A stretch of 12,941 bases of DNA from an uncultured Gammaproteobacteria bacterium (GTDB taxonomy: Bacteria; Pseudomonadota; Gammaproteobacteria; UBA9214): positions 1 to 12,941 of the forward strand of contig CAJQOV010000022.1 in assembly GCA_905480065.1 (NCBI GenBank), given 5' to 3'. The translations under genes were made by a program, and so were the position numbers. Numbering within the stretch: position 1 is the stretch's first letter; each line of letters opens with the position of its first letter. The notes below the pieces were generated by a model that was not told the DNA's origin, made no database searches, and was given only the letters and a program-made list of their open reading frames with translations. This document shows positions 6,548-12,941 of the stretch, in pieces.

Positions 6548-7024
6548 TTAATGGATCAGATCACGCAATGCAGCCATAACTTTACTGTGGACAAACGGCG
6601 TGACATCACCGCCGAGGGCCGCGATCTCGCGTACCAGGCTGGAAGATATATACGCATAGCGATCGGCCGGCGTGAGGAACAGGGTTTCCACATCCGGTGC
6701 CAGGTGCCGGTTCATCCCCGCCAGCTGGAATTCAAATTCAAAATCGGACACCGCGCGCAATCCGCGCAGGATCACGCTGGCGTCGCATTGATGCACAAAA
6801 TCCACCAGCAGATTGTCAAAACTGCAGACTTCGACATTGGCGACATGTGTCAGCACCGCGCGCGCCAGCTGCACGCGCCTCTCGGTAGCGAATACGGTAC
6901 CCTTGCCGGGATTGACTGCCACCGCAACGATCACCCGGTCGAACAGCCGCGCAGCACGCTCCACCAGGTCGGTGTGGCCATTGGTGATCGGGTCAAAGGT
7001 GCCGGGGTATACAACGGTTTTCAT
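6548..7024 (-). CDS. coaD: Phosphopantetheine adenylyltransferase
   Basis: 158 aa from the ATG at 7024. It transfers AMP from ATP to 4'-phosphopantetheine, giving dephospho-CoA, the penultimate step of CoA synthesis, in the cytoplasm as a hexamer. Family features are the nucleotidyltransferase motif YPGTFDPITNGH near the start, IRGLRA-like ILRGLRAVSDFEFE, LAGMNRHLAP, and the C-terminal YISSSLVREIA, all lining up with E. coli CoaD. An in-frame TTG two codons upstream (7030) is possible but adds only TTG-ACC. Neither start has a good Shine-Dalgarno sequence. It is the first gene of a coaD-ferredoxin-ggt series on this strand, with a 110-bp gap to the ferredoxin, so co-transcription is plausible but not shown. 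Confidence 0.96.
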   Translation of the reverse strand: MKTVVYPGTFDPITNGHTDLVERAARLFDRVIVAVAVNPGKGTVFATERRVQLARAVLTHVANVEVCSFDNLLVDFVHQCDASVILRGLRAVSDFEFEFQLAGMNRHLAPDVETLFLTPADRYAYISSSLVREIAALGGDVTPFVHSKVMAALRDLIH

Positions 7025-7221
7025 GGTCAATGGAGGCAGACTCGATTGATTTACAAGGCCTTCACACTAAACGCTGCACTGCACAAAATCAATCAATACG
7101 TTGGCAAACCTGCCTGTCGCAGAGGAAGCGCACGGGCACAGCATGTTGCAGCGACTATCACACGATTGGCTCCGGTTGCAGGGTGCATATCGCGCACCCT
7201 GCGAGTCGAGCGGTTACCCCC

Positions 7222-7248
7222 GTCATTCCCGCGCAGGCGGGATTCCAG
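7222..7248. repeat. GTCATTCCCGC palindromic repeat, single arm
   Basis: A 27-bp relative of the arms at 750-829, with one asymmetry (GGGATTCC instead of GGGAATCC). It is followed by CAACAC, as is the copy at 12846-12872, so those two are closer kin to each other than to the 750 copy. Confidence 0.7.
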
Positions 7249-7297
7249 CAACACCGGGTACTCGTAACACCCAGCCATCACCCCATCATTCCCAGTC

Positions 7298-7333
7298 CTC
7301 TGTGTTCTCTGTGTTCTCTGTGCTCTTTGTAGC
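7298..7333 (+). repeat. Four 9-bp tandem units (CTCTGTGTT type)
   Basis: The units are CTCTGTGTT, CTCTGTGTT, CTCTGTGCT and CTTTGTAGC, the last one decayed. The array lies 49 bp from the palindrome at 7222-7248, echoing the pairing at 726-829. Confidence 0.7.
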
Positions 7334-7379
7334 ATTCAGACAAGGTTTATCTGTGCGGCTTTGCGCGGGTTTGTTGCAT

Positions 7380-7412
7380 AAAAAAAGCCCTGCCGTTTCC
7401 GGCAGGGCTTTT
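7380..7412 (-). terminator. Rho-independent terminator of groES-groEL
   Basis: GCCCTGCCG (7387-7395) and CGGCAGGGC (7400-7408) form a perfect 9-bp stem with a 4-nt loop. Read on the minus strand it ends in seven T, 25 bp after the groEL stop. The other strand also has TTTT after the stem, so it could work weakly for plus-strand transcription. Confidence 0.92.
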
Positions 7413-7437
7413 CTGGTTACTGCAAAGGCCGAATGGC

Positions 7438-9093
7438 TTACATCATGCCGCCCATGCCACCCATACCGCCCATACCGCCCATGCCACCCATATCCGGTGC
7501 GCCATGACCCTCACTCTTCGGTGCTTCGGCAATCATCGCCTCGGTGGTGATGATCAGACCGGCCACCGACGCTGCATTCTGCAGTGCGTAGCGGGTGACC
7601 TTGGTCGGATCGAGAATACCCATCTCGATCATGTCGCCGTATTCACCGGTACCGGCGTTATAGCCGTAGTTGCCCTTGTTGCTGGCCACGGCGTTCAGGA
7701 TCACGGACGGCTCATCACCGGCATTTTTGCAGATCTGGCGCAGCGGCTCTTCCATGGCACGCATGGCGAGCTGGATACCGACGTCCTGATCGTGGTTGAT
7801 GCCCTTGATGTCACCGATCTGTGCCTTGGCACGAATCAGGGCGACGCCACCACCCGGCACCACGCCTTCTTCAACGGCAGCACGGGTCGAATGCAGCGCA
7901 TCTTCCACGCGTGCCTTCTTCTCCTTCATTTCCACTTCCGTCGCGGCGCCAACCTTGATTACGGCAACACCACCGGCCAGCTTGGCCATACGCTCCTGCA
8001 ACTTCTCCTTGTCATAGTCGGAAGTCGCATCTTCCATCTGGGTACGAATCTGGGTAACACGTGCCTCGATGTCAGTGGAACGACCGGCACCATCGATGAT
8101 GGTGGTGTTTTCCTTGGTCACCACGATGCGCTTGGCCGTACCCATGTCGTCCAGTGTTGCCTTTTCCAGTGACAGGCCGACTTCCTCGGAGATCACCTGG
8201 CCACCGGTCATTACCGCCAGATCCTGCAGCATGGCCTTGCGACGGTCACCGAAGCCCGGTGCCTTGACGGCGCAGACCTTGACGATGCCGCGGATAGTAT
8301 TGACCACCAGCGTCGCCAGGGCCTCGCCTTCCACGTCCTCGGAAATGATCAGCAGCGGCTTGCCGGACTTGGCAACGCTTTCCAGTACCGGCAGCAGGTC
8401 GCGGATATTGGAGATCTTCTTGTCGTAGATCAGGATGTACGGTGCTTCCAGCTCGGTCGACATGCTCTGCTGGTTGTTGACGAAGTACGGGGACAGGTAG
8501 CCACGATCGAACTGCATGCCCTCCACCACGTCCAGTTCGTTTTCCAGCGTGGTGCCTTCTTCGACCGTGATCACGCCTTCCTTGCCGACCTTTTCCATGG
8601 CATCGGCGATGATGGTACCGACCGATTCGTCGGAGTTGGCGGAGATGGTACCGACCTGGGCAATTGCCTTGCTGTCAGAGCATGGCATGGACATTTCCTG
8701 CAGCCTGGCGACGACCGCGATCACCGCCTTGTCGATACCGCGCTTCAGGTCCATCGGGTTCATACCGGCGGCGACGGCCTTCATGCCCTCGCGCACCATG
8801 GCCTGTGCCAGCACCGTCGCGGTCGTGGTACCGTCACCGGCCACATCGGAGGTCTGGGAGGCGACTTCCTTCACCATCTGGGCGCCCATGTTCTCGAACT
8901 TGTCTTCCAGTTCGATTTCCTTGGCCACGGAAACGCCATCCTTGGTAATGGTCGGGGCGCCAAAGGCCTTGTCCAGCACCACGTTACGACCCTTGGGACC
9001 GAGCGTTACCTTGACGGCGTTGGCCAGGATATTCACACCGTTCACCATGCGTGCACGGGCGTCATCACCAAATTTCACTTCTTTTGCGGACAT
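7438..9093 (-). CDS. groL: Chaperonin GroEL (Hsp60)
   Basis: 551 aa, normal length for the family. It forms the double heptameric ring that folds proteins with GroES in the cytoplasm using ATP. The sequence aligns with E. coli GroEL throughout: KDG with Asp52, GDGTTTATVL with Asp87 (both ATP-site residues), PCSDSKAIAQVGTISANSDE, the signature AAVEEGVVPGGGVAL, and a C-terminal GGM tail of five GGM repeats ending in M, which projects into the cavity. The start ATG has AGAGG 7 nt upstream. groES lies 59 bp before it in the same direction. The two genes share the promoter and CIRCE element upstream of groES and the terminator at 7380-7412. Confidence 0.99.
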   Translation of the reverse strand: MSAKEVKFGDDARARMVNGVNILANAVKVTLGPKGRNVVLDKAFGAPTITKDGVSVAKEIELEDKFENMGAQMVKEVASQTSDVAGDGTTTATVLAQAMVREGMKAVAAGMNPMDLKRGIDKAVIAVVARLQEMSMPCSDSKAIAQVGTISANSDESVGTIIADAMEKVGKEGVITVEEGTTLENELDVVEGMQFDRGYLSPYFVNNQQSMSTELEAPYILIYDKKISNIRDLLPVLESVAKSGKPLLIISEDVEGEALATLVVNTIRGIVKVCAVKAPGFGDRRKAMLQDLAVMTGGQVISEEVGLSLEKATLDDMGTAKRIVVTKENTTIIDGAGRSTDIEARVTQIRTQMEDATSDYDKEKLQERMAKLAGGVAVIKVGAATEVEMKEKKARVEDALHSTRAAVEEGVVPGGGVALIRAKAQIGDIKGINHDQDVGIQLAMRAMEEPLRQICKNAGDEPSVILNAVASNKGNYGYNAGTGEYGDMIEMGILDPTKVTRYALQNAASVAGLIITTEAMIAEAPKSEGHGAPDMGGMGGMGGMGGMGGMM

Positions 9094-9152
9094 GATTTAA
9101 CCTCTTGAATTCTATGTAAGTTATTGAAAGACCGGGGTATGAAAAAGCCAAA

Positions 9153-9443
9153 TCAGGCTTCGATTACACCCATGATGTCTTCCTCGCGCATGACCAGCAT
9201 GCCTTCACCCAGCTCCTTGATCTCGGTACCGGAATACTTGCCGAACAGCACGGTGTCACCGACCTTCACGTCGAGAGGAACAACTTCCCCACTTTCCAGG
9301 CGCTTTCCCTTTCCGGCAGACATAACCTCGCCACGCATTGGCTTTTCAGCGGCGGAACCAGGGATAACGATACCACCAGCTGACTTTGTCTCTTCTTCCA
9401 TGCGCTTTACCAGCACGCGGTCGTACAACGGACGGATCTTCAT
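9153..9443 (-). CDS. groS: Co-chaperonin GroES (Hsp10)
   Basis: 96 aa. The heptameric lid of the GroEL chamber. MKIRPLYDRVLVKR at the start, the mobile loop with SAGGIVIPG (about residues 21-29), the PLDVKVGDTVLFGKYSG core and the EEDIMGVIEA end are all family hallmarks. AGGAG lies 9 nt before the ATG. It is the first gene of the groES-groEL operon. The 5' leader contains the CIRCE inverted repeat, which indicates HrcA control. Confidence 0.99.
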   Translation of the reverse strand: MKIRPLYDRVLVKRMEEETKSAGGIVIPGSAAEKPMRGEVMSAGKGKRLESGEVVPLDVKVGDTVLFGKYSGTEIKELGEGMLVMREEDIMGVIEA

Positions 9444-9505
9444 GTAGGTCTTCTCCTATGACGAATTACTTGGACTCTTTCGACTAAAGCGGCGCGTTGC
9501 CATTA

Positions 9506-9532
9506 TTAGCACTCGCCTCTAGTGAGTGCTAA
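9506..9532. promoter_or_regulatory. CIRCE operator (HrcA-binding site) of groES-groEL
   Basis: TTAGCACTC, nine bases, GAGTGCTAA: an exact match to the CIRCE consensus. The symmetry extends to 13-bp arms (9502-9514 and 9524-9536). It overlaps the -10 box of the groES promoter and lies 62 bp before the groES start. HrcA bound here would repress transcription at normal temperature. hrcA itself is not in the window. Confidence 0.96.
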
Positions 9533-9559
9533 TAATAGGGGCGAACTGCGCGAAGTCAA
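9532..9559 (-). promoter_or_regulatory. groES-groEL promoter, sigma70-like with sigma32-like features
   Basis: On the minus strand TTGACT (9559-9554) and TATTAT (9537-9532) are 16 bp apart, a fair sigma70 promoter. The same sequence reads CTTGACTTC and CCCCTATTATTA, which resembles the sigma32 heat-shock consensus (CTTGAA and CCCCATNTA). The CIRCE element begins within the -10 box, so repressor and polymerase would compete. Confidence 0.75.
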
Positions 9560-9574
9560 GGGAAGCCTGAAAGA

Positions 9575-9606
9575 AGAATAAATGGGGTCGAGAATAAATG
9601 GGGTCG
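9575..9606 (+). repeat. 16-bp perfect tandem duplication
   Basis: AGAATAAATGGGGTCG occurs twice in direct succession (9575-9590 and 9591-9606). The second copy contains the outer end of the inverted-repeat element that starts at 9596, so the duplication copies that element's tip plus five flanking bases. Confidence 0.9.
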
Positions 9607-9680
9607 GTGTCAATTAATTCGGAAAGCTCAGAGCATAAACCTGGCTACAGCTTAAGAATTAATTGACACCGACCCCATTT
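9596..9680. repeat. 85-bp inverted-repeat element with perfect 25-bp arms (MITE/REP-like)
   Basis: The left arm (9596-9620, AAATGGGGTCGGTGTC...) is the exact reverse complement of the right arm (9656-9680); the loop is 35 nt. It begins 2 bp after the fxsA stop codon on the minus strand and ends about 37 bp before the groES -35 box. AAATGGGGTC tips of this kind are, as I recall, common at repeats associated with REP-type (Y1) transposases; no transposase is present here. In RNA from fxsA it would make a long hairpin that could stop transcription before groES, although it lacks a U-tract. Confidence 0.9.
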
Positions 9681-9682
9681 AA

Positions 9683-10123
9683 CTAGTCATCCTCGCGGCG
9701 AAATTCGCCTTCGATGGTATGTGTCGGGTGGGTCTTGCCGTCCGCCGTGCCGGCCGGGGTAACCACGCTGAACTGGCGGATGGCCCACCAGGCCAAGGTC
9801 CGGCGTACCGGCGGAATCAGGCAGGCAAAGCCCAGCGCGTCGGTAAAAAACCCCGGTGTCAGCAGCAGCAAGGCCCCGATCAGCAGCAGCACACCTTCCA
9901 GCATCTCGACCGCCGGGGCCTCACCGCGTGCCAGCGATGCCTGCAGCCGCTGCAAGGTAGCCAGCCCCTGCTGGCGCGCCAGTGCGGCGCCCAGGACAGC
10001 CGTCAGCACCACCAGTGCCACGGTGGGCAAGGCACCGATAATGCCGCCGACCTTGATCAGCAGCCAGATTTCCAGCAAGGGAACGAGCAGGAACAGCAAA
10101 AACACGATCGGGAACGATGGCAT
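9683..10123 (-). CDS. fxsA: FxsA family membrane protein
   Basis: 146 aa from the ATG at 10123. It is a small inner-membrane protein; overproduction of the E. coli homologue relieves F-plasmid exclusion of phage T7, but its normal job is not settled. Hydrophobic segments lie at about residues 4-24, 27-49 and 74-104. The family signature, GEAPAVEMLEG followed by LLTPGFFTDALGFACLIPPVR, is intact. The tail is polar and charged, ending GEFRREDD. The open frame runs upstream to 10477, but that part is antisense to cutA; the chosen ATG gives the expected N-terminus MPSFPIVFLL. I see no strong Shine-Dalgarno. The gene is divergent from cutA with 81 bp between the starts, and a hairpin element follows the stop. 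Confidence 0.93.
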   Translation of the reverse strand: MPSFPIVFLLFLLVPLLEIWLLIKVGGIIGALPTVALVVLTAVLGAALARQQGLATLQRLQASLARGEAPAVEMLEGVLLLIGALLLLTPGFFTDALGFACLIPPVRRTLAWWAIRQFSVVTPAGTADGKTHPTHTIEGEFRREDD

Positions 10124-10204
10124 GACGCGAACATACCGCAAAGTACCGTGCACCGATACCCGCGCAGCTTGCCTGTCACCGCCCTGCTCCGGTATGTTGC
10201 CTGC
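10124..10204. promoter_or_regulatory. Divergent fxsA / cutA-dsbD intergenic region
   Basis: 81 bp separate the two start codons and must hold promoters for both directions unless these lie inside the genes. I see no convincing -35/-10 pair or Shine-Dalgarno sequence on either strand. Confidence 0.4.
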
Positions 10205-10534
10205 ATGTCGACAGATAAGCTCGTGGTGTTGTGCACGGTACCGGATCGCGGGCAGGCGATGCAGATTGCACAGGCGCTGGTCGAGGAGCAGCTGGCGGCC
10301 TGCGTCAATGTGATACCCGGGCTGGTCTCTGTGTATCGCTGGCAGGATGCGGTGCAACAGGACGAGGAAGTGCTGCTGCTCATCAAGACCGCGCAGCCGG
10401 TTTACCTGAAACTGGAACAACGCATTCGGGCCCTGCACCCCTACGAACTTCCCGAAATCATCGCAGTCCCAATACAAACCGGACAGGCAGAATACCTACA
10501 ATGGATAAGCGACAGTCTCACCCTTACTCCCTGA
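10205..10534 (+). CDS. cutA: CutA1 divalent-cation tolerance protein
   Basis: 109 aa. A small trimeric PII-like cytoplasmic protein linked to copper tolerance in E. coli; its molecular role is uncertain. VVLCTVPDRGQAMQIAQALVEEQLAACVNVIPGLVSVYRW, EVLLLIKT, HPYELPEIIAVPI and YLQWI are the conserved blocks in order. The ATG at 10205 gives the usual length; the frame is open upstream, but only as the antisense of fxsA. Its last 34 bases overlap the dsbD start, so the two form an operon as in E. coli, where both were first named as copper-tolerance genes. Confidence 0.95.
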   Translation: MSTDKLVVLCTVPDRGQAMQIAQALVEEQLAACVNVIPGLVSVYRWQDAVQQDEEVLLLIKTAQPVYLKLEQRIRALHPYELPEIIAVPIQTGQAEYLQWISDSLTLTP

Positions 10535-12834
10535 TAACGCACGCCTGGATCGCCGCCGCACTGTGGCTGCTGGCATCCCTGGCGCAGGCCATCGACAGCG
10601 TCGGCATTGCCGAAGACGAACTGCTCGATCCGAATGATGCATTTGCCGTGCAAATGCAGGCCGCCGCAGACAGTCGCATCGAGGTCAGCTGGAAAATCGC
10701 GCCCGGTTACTACCTGTACCGCGATCGAATCCGCTTCAGCACCGACACCCCCGGCATAAGCCTCGGTAACCCGGTACTGCCGGAAGGCAAGATCAAGGAT
10801 GACGAGTTCTTCGGCAAGATTGCCATCTATCGCGACACGGTCACGGTCAGTATCCCGGTAACACGCGCAGCCGGCAGCCCCGCTCAGTTCGAACTGAAGG
10901 CCGTCTCGCAAGGCTGCGCAGATATCGGCGTGTGCTATCCGCCACACACGCAGACCGCACAGCTGGCGCTTGCCAGCAGCGCTGCAACAGACAGCGGTAA
11001 TCCAGGCGGGGTACTCGGCGCACTGGGTTCGATCGGCAACAAGCTGGGGTTGCTGCCCGCAGACGATGATTTTCTCGAACCGGACGTGGCATTCCAGGTA
11101 GACGTTTATGAAGAAGCCGGCAACCGGCTGCGCGTGCACTGGGTGATCGCGGAGGGATACTACCTGTATCGCGACAAGCTCAGCATCAAGCTGGCCGATG
11201 CGCCGGGCGTCCGCATCACCGCCATCGATATTCCTGCCGGCGAAACCAAGCACGATGAGTTCTTCGGTGACGTGCAGGTATTCCACCACGAGGTCACCGC
11301 CGTGGTAAGCCTGCAGCGCGACAGCAATGATCCCGTCGACATCACCCTGGCGGTCGGCTACCAGGGATGCGCCGAGGCCGGCATCTGCTATCCGCCCATC
11401 AAGAAGCAATTGCCGCTACAGCTGGCAGCGGCTGATACAACGGTTGACGCTATCGCCGCGACAGCCACGGGAGCAGCCGGCAACGCACCCGCAGCCGCGG
11501 TTTCGATGTCTTCCGGCAACCAGGATGACATCGTCCGCGTACTGACCGACAGCAGCCTGATCTGGATTGTGCTGTTCTTCTTCGGTGCCGGCATCCTGCT
11601 CGCCTTCACGGCCTGCATGTACCCGATGATTCCGATCATCTCCAGCATCATCGTCGGCCAGGGCAAGGGCATCACCACCGGCAGGGCATTCCTGCTGACG
11701 CTGGTCTACGTGGAAGCAATGGCACTCACCTATGCCGTGATCGGCGTGGTTTCCGCCCAGCTGGGTGCCGGCGTGCAGGCATTCTTCCAGAACCCGTGGA
11801 TACTGAGCCTGTTCGCACTGGTCTTCGTGCTGCTGGCATTGTCCATGTTCGGTTTCTTCACCTTGCAGGTACCGGCCGTGCTGCAGGCAAAACTGAGTGA
11901 ATCCAGCAACCGCATGAAAGGCGGCACGCTGTTCGGCGTGGCCACCATGGGCGTACTCTCGGCACTGATCGTCGGTCCCTGTGCCGGACCGGTACTGATT
12001 GGCGCGCTGATCTATACCAGCCAGAGCGGGGATTACCTGACCGGTGCGCTGGCCATGTTCGCGCTCGGTAACGGCCTGGGCGCACCACTGCTGGTGATCG
12101 GGACTTCCGGTGGCAAGCTGCTGCCAAAGGCCGGCGGCTGGATGGATACGGTGAAGGCGGTGTTCGGCGTCATCCTGCTCGCGGTCGCGGTCCTGATGCT
12201 GGAACGCATCCTGCCAGGCCCGCTGACGCTGGTGCTGTGGGCGCTGCTGCTGATCGTCCCGGCCATATACATGGGCGCACTCGACAGCCTTGGCCCGGAG
12301 ATATCCGGCTGGCGCCGACTCTGGAAAGGTCTCGGTATCGCCATGCTGGTGTACGGCATCATCCTGATCATCGGTGCCACTACCGGCGCACGCGACCCGC
12401 TCAACCCGCTGCGCAACCTGAACACCGGCACGATCGGTGGCGATGCCGCCATGCACAGCTCGCAGCACCTGCAATTTACCCGCATCAAGACCGTCGCCGA
12501 CCTCGAACAGGCCTTGCAGCAAAGCCGCGCACAGGGCAAGACCGCAATGCTGGATTTCTATGCCGACTGGTGTACCTACTGCATCAAGATGGAAGACTAC
12601 ACGTTCTCGGACAGCACCGTGCAGGCAGCGCTGGCAAACACCACGCTGCTGCAGGCCGACGTCACTGCCAACGACGCGGAAGACCTGGCGCTGCTGAATA
12701 ATTTCGGCCTGTTCGCGCCACCGGCAATCCTGTTCTTCGACAACGCCGGTACGGAGCTGCGCAATTCAAGACTGGTGGGATTTATGGATGCGGAGCAATT
12801 CACTCAACATGTGAACACCGCCTTTGGCAACTAG
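10501..12834 (+). CDS. dsbD: Thiol:disulfide interchange protein DsbD with duplicated N-terminal alpha domain
   Basis: 777 aa against 565 in E. coli. DsbD carries electrons from cytoplasmic thioredoxin through the inner membrane to periplasmic DsbC, DsbG and cytochrome c maturation proteins. Order: signal peptide (1-30, ending LAQA); alpha domain 1 (about 40-155, cap loop DEFFG at 101-105, Cys139/Cys145 in QGCADIGVCYPP); alpha domain 2 (about 190-308, DEFFG at 252-256, Cys290/Cys296 in QGCAEAGICYPP); Ala-rich linker; eight-helix transmembrane domain (about 352-625) with Cys372 (FTACMYP) and Cys494 (GPCAGP); C-terminal thioredoxin-like domain with Cys691/Cys694 (ADWCTYC). All six classical cysteines are present plus an extra pair. 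The start at 10501 lies within the cutA end and precedes the signal peptide; upstream frame is cutA in another frame. The Shine-Dalgarno is weak, so translation is probably coupled to cutA. Confidence 0.96.
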   Translation: MDKRQSHPYSLITHAWIAAALWLLASLAQAIDSVGIAEDELLDPNDAFAVQMQAAADSRIEVSWKIAPGYYLYRDRIRFSTDTPGISLGNPVLPEGKIKDDEFFGKIAIYRDTVTVSIPVTRAAGSPAQFELKAVSQGCADIGVCYPPHTQTAQLALASSAATDSGNPGGVLGALGSIGNKLGLLPADDDFLEPDVAFQVDVYEEAGNRLRVHWVIAEGYYLYRDKLSIKLADAPGVRITAIDIPAGETKHDEFFGDVQVFHHEVTAVVSLQRDSNDPVDITLAVGYQGCAEAGICYPPIKKQLPLQLAAADTTVDAIAATATGAAGNAPAAAVSMSSGNQDDIVRVLTDSSLIWIVLFFFGAGILLAFTACMYPMIPIISSIIVGQGKGITTGRAFLLTLVYVEAMALTYAVIGVVSAQLGAGVQAFFQNPWILSLFALVFVLLALSMFGFFTLQVPAVLQAKLSESSNRMKGGTLFGVATMGVLSALIVGPCAGPVLIGALIYTSQSGDYLTGALAMFALGNGLGAPLLVIGTSGGKLLPKAGGWMDTVKAVFGVILLAVAVLMLERILPGPLTLVLWALLLIVPAIYMGALDSLGPEISGWRRLWKGLGIAMLVYGIILIIGATTGARDPLNPLRNLNTGTIGGDAAMHSSQHLQFTRIKTVADLEQALQQSRAQGKTAMLDFYADWCTYCIKMEDYTFSDSTVQAALANTTLLQADVTANDAEDLALLNNFGLFAPPAILFFDNAGTELRNSRLVGFMDAEQFTQHVNTAFGN

Positions 12835-12845
12835 CGTCCCCTGTC

Positions 12846-12872
12846 GTCATTCCCGCGCAGGAGGGAATCCAG
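12846..12872. repeat. GTCATTCCCGC palindromic repeat, single arm
   Basis: GTCATTCCCGCGCAGGAGGGAATCCAG, 11 bp after the dsbD stop. It is the third site of the family also at 750-829 and 7222-7248, with one substitution (GAGGG for GCGGG). It forms a modest hairpin without a T-tract. The rest of the window to 12941 shows nothing I can assign. Confidence 0.7.
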
Positions 12873-12941
12873 CAACACGATTTTCTGACAGTTAATTTCC
12901 TGGCACACTGCGAGTTCTTGCGTTGCTTTCTACCAACTGGG

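Larger units (their letters stand above)
7025..7379. other. Gap between coaD and the groEL terminator, repeats
   Basis: About 350 bp between two minus-strand transcription units. It carries a copy of the GTCATTCCCGC palindrome (7222-7248) and a four-unit 9-bp tandem (7298-7333). The coaD promoter should lie near 7030-7200, but I cannot pick convincing -35/-10 boxes. No gene is credible here. Confidence 0.55.

Noticed and set aside
10231..10500. Upstream extension of dsbD to an ATG at 10231
   Set aside because: This stretch overlaps cutA in another frame; the ATG at 10501 directly precedes a signal peptide.
11416..12522. Long minus-strand open frame of 368 codons opposite dsbD
   Set aside because: It is antisense to the DsbD transmembrane domain, rich in Gln/His/Arg as such shadows are, and has no ribosome site or family resemblance.

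Overview
The window looks like part of a gammaproteobacterial chromosome with high GC in its housekeeping genes. The clues are a YfhL-type ferredoxin next to coaD, the cutA-dsbD pair with a divergent fxsA, and groES-groEL close relatives of the E. coli proteins. A perfect CIRCE operator ahead of groES points to a lineage that keeps the HrcA repressor, which enteric bacteria lack. I cannot name a genus.

Layout: (1) 1-495 (+), the C-terminal part of a class I DAHP synthase cut by the window edge. (2) About 496-4479, an accessory-looking stretch with two plus-strand genes set in repeat-rich DNA. One is a 424-aa protein with an EVE/PUA-like domain and a NucS-like PD-(D/E)XK nuclease domain (1233-2507), visibly more AT-rich than its surroundings. 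The other is a His/Met-rich outer-membrane barrel protein (2847-3953). (3) 4480-7024 (-), coaD, a YfhL-type 2[4Fe-4S] ferredoxin, and a gamma-glutamyltransferase whose ATG overlaps the ferredoxin TGA. (4) 7380-9559 (-), groES-groEL with promoter, CIRCE operator and terminator. (5) 9575-9680, a 25-bp-arm inverted-repeat element and a 16-bp tandem duplication wedged between fxsA and the groES promoter. (6) fxsA (-) divergent from cutA-dsbD (+). The DsbD carries two tandem N-terminal DsbD-alpha domains, each with its own cysteine pair.

The housekeeping genes cover aromatic amino acid synthesis, CoA synthesis, glutathione/gamma-glutamyl metabolism, protein folding and periplasmic thiol-disulfide balance. 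The best candidate for something little described is the 1233-2507 gene. Its architecture (N-terminal helical domain, modified-base-reading EVE-like domain, NucS-like nuclease) fits a single-protein modification-dependent restriction enzyme. The second is the double-alpha-domain DsbD.

At least four dispersed repeat families occur between genes: a GTCATTCCCGC-type palindrome (three sites), a 9-bp CTCTGTGTT tandem (three sites), a degenerate CGGAAGTACA-containing family (three exact cores), and the GGGGTCGGTGTC inverted repeat.
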